A DNA stretch of 5,025 nucleotides, from NCBI GenBank assembly GCA_007118445.1, contig SKRP01000108.1, positions 1 through 5,025 of the forward strand. The letters run 5' to 3'. Shown piece after piece: positions 4,903 to 5,025 of this stretch (positions are counted from its first letter, which is position 1; each line of letters starts with the position of its first letter). Under the pieces are notes generated by a model. That model searched no databases and was not told the origin of the DNA. It worked only from the letters and a program-made list of their open reading frames with translations. The DNA comes from Natronohydrobacter sp. (GTDB taxonomy: Bacteria; Pseudomonadota; Alphaproteobacteria; Rhodobacterales; Rhodobacteraceae). The position numbers and the translations under genes were made by a program.

Positions 4903-5025
4903 GATACCCCCTCGGGAAACAGGCAACGGACCCTGCGCGCGTCGCCCGTCAGGTCAATCTCGCCCGCGCGACAGGCCGCTTGCGCCTTGTCGCAGCGCGG
5001 GGCAAAGGCGCAGCCCGGTGGCAGC
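4899..5025 (-). CDS. Opp/Dpp-type ABC transporter ATP-binding protein (OppD/DppD-like), C-terminal end only
   Basis: The last 41 codons, starting LPPGCAFAPRCDKAQAACRA and ending LFPEGVS. The spacing of cysteines (CX5CX6CX15C) and the PPGCAFAPRC motif match the C-terminal oligopeptide/dipeptide transporter domain found after the ABC domain. The rest of the gene lies beyond the window. Its TGA (4901-4899) overlaps the ATG of the next ATPase gene, so the two are translationally coupled. With that neighbour it would form the heterodimeric motor of the importer; permease and binding-protein genes are expected further upstream outside the window. Confidence 0.88.
   Translation of the reverse strand, partial: LPPGCAFAPRCDKAQAACRAGEIDLTGDARRVRCLFPEGVS

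Noticed and set aside
4903..4926. ATPase start at ATG 4926
   Set aside because: It would extend 8 residues into the upstream ATPase gene; ATG 4902 has the ribosome site and the classic ATGA overlap.

Overview
The window looks like chromosomal DNA from a high-GC alphaproteobacterium, probably Rhodobacterales/Rhodobacteraceae. This rests on overall GC and codon use, dense head-to-tail operons with start/stop overlaps, and the family style of the proteins; no marker gene fixes the taxon. It contains two convergent gene groups separated by about 700 bp of non-coding DNA that carries a tandem repeat.

Left, plus strand: the last 14 codons of a zinc alcohol dehydrogenase (tail resembling class III/glutathione-dependent formaldehyde dehydrogenase, FrmA-like), a leader of about 275 bp, then a compact three-gene unit: methanethiol oxidase of the SBP56 family (mtoX, 320-1681), a plant-type [2Fe-2S] ferredoxin overlapping it by 4 bp (1678-2046), and a YccU-like CoA-binding protein starting directly after the ferredoxin stop (2047-2511). 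Methanethiol oxidase releases formaldehyde, sulfide and H2O2, so a formaldehyde-type dehydrogenase upstream makes biochemical sense. The role of the ferredoxin and the CoA-binding protein beside it is not established and is the most interesting functional question here.

Middle, 2512-3206: no convincing gene. It holds a C-rich tract whose minus strand is a G-quadruplex candidate, two near-identical 63-bp tandem repeats each encoding a bulged hairpin plus the start of a third degenerate copy, and a stretch of unknown origin running up to the next gene.

Right, minus strand: the end of an Opp/Dpp-type ABC ATPase (4899-5025, running off the window), a second complete Opp/Dpp-type ATPase (3949-4902) coupled to it by an ATGA overlap, and a GntR/FCD transcriptional regulator (3207-3980) that most likely starts at a TTG inside the 3' end of the ATPase gene. 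This is the distal part of a peptide/nickel-type uptake operon ending in its probable local regulator.

I see no CRISPR array, rRNA, tRNA, intact insertion sequence or phage gene. No wholly new system is evident; the best leads are the mtoX-ferredoxin-CoA-binding unit and the hairpin repeat.
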